Positions 5,597 through 5,642 of a DNA stretch of 5,642 nucleotides are shown here, one piece after another. The stretch comes from an uncultured Collinsella sp. (GTDB lineage Bacteria; Actinomycetota; Coriobacteriia; Coriobacteriales; Coriobacteriaceae), in assembly GCA_902490445.1 (NCBI GenBank), contig CABUDZ010000108.1:1-5642 (forward strand), written 5' to 3'. The translations under genes and the position numbers were made by a program. Each line of letters opens with the position of its first letter. Position 1 is the stretch's first letter. A model generated the notes under the pieces. That model did not search any database, was not told the DNA's origin, and saw only the letters and a list, made by a program, of their open reading frames with translations.

Positions 5597-5642
5597 TGGC
5601 CCGTTTCCCCCTTGTTCCCACGGCACCCGAGCCCGATCGTGC
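5596..5642 (+). CDS. Start of a further gene, cut off by the window end (possibly the GTPase HflX)
   Basis: An ATG overlaps the miaA stop by one base (TAATG) and is preceded by GAGG at good spacing. The frame stays open for 15 codons, reading MARFPLVPTAPEPDR, and then leaves the window. The peptide is too short to identify by itself. In many actinobacteria and related genomes hflX lies just downstream of miaA, sometimes after dapF. The peptide does not look like the DapF N terminus, and its PEPDR-A context is compatible with the variable N-terminal region before the conserved ERALLV-type block of HflX. That is a guess from synteny. What is supported is that a co-translated gene begins here. 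Confidence 0.55.
   Translation, partial: MARFPLVPTAPEPDR

Overview
The window looks like part of a moderately GC-rich bacterial chromosome, read entirely on the + strand. The gene order (RNase Y, spoVS, miaB, miaA) and the protein sequences suggest an actinobacterial relative in the class Coriobacteriia, most likely Collinsella or a close genus. That placement is inference from codon style, protein character and synteny; no database search was possible.

Layout. Bases 1-212 hold no convincing gene. They contain a good sigma-70-type promoter (TTGACA, 17 bp, TACGAT), about 160 nt of leader with two hairpins, and a strong Shine-Dalgarno. The genes follow: rny (RNase Y, 213-1763); one base later an uncharacterised GHKL-fold ATPase (1765-2850); a 74-base gap with a candidate promoter overlapped by a perfect 18-bp palindrome; spoVS (2925-3242); a 45-base gap; miaB (3288-4658); miaA (4658-5596); and the first 15 codons of another gene (from 5596) that runs off the end, possibly hflX. 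The last three genes are joined by two TAATG stop/start overlaps.

How they fit together. RNase Y begins decay of many mRNAs at the membrane. SpoVS has an Alba-like, nucleic-acid-binding type of fold. MiaA and MiaB act in sequence on A37 of tRNAs that read UNN codons, making i6A and then ms2i6A. The cluster therefore reads as an RNA-metabolism and RNA-modification neighbourhood. Bacillus subtilis has a related order (rny, ymdB, spoVS, then miaB a little further on), but here the slot between rny and spoVS holds a GHKL ATPase of unknown function.

Most worth a second look: the GHKL ATPase and its HTH-like C-terminal segment; spoVS in what is probably a non-sporulating lineage, with a C-terminal extension and its own operator-like palindrome; and the structured rny leader, whose long hairpin is capped by a GNRA-type loop. 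No tRNA, rRNA, CRISPR array, insertion sequence or phage gene was seen.
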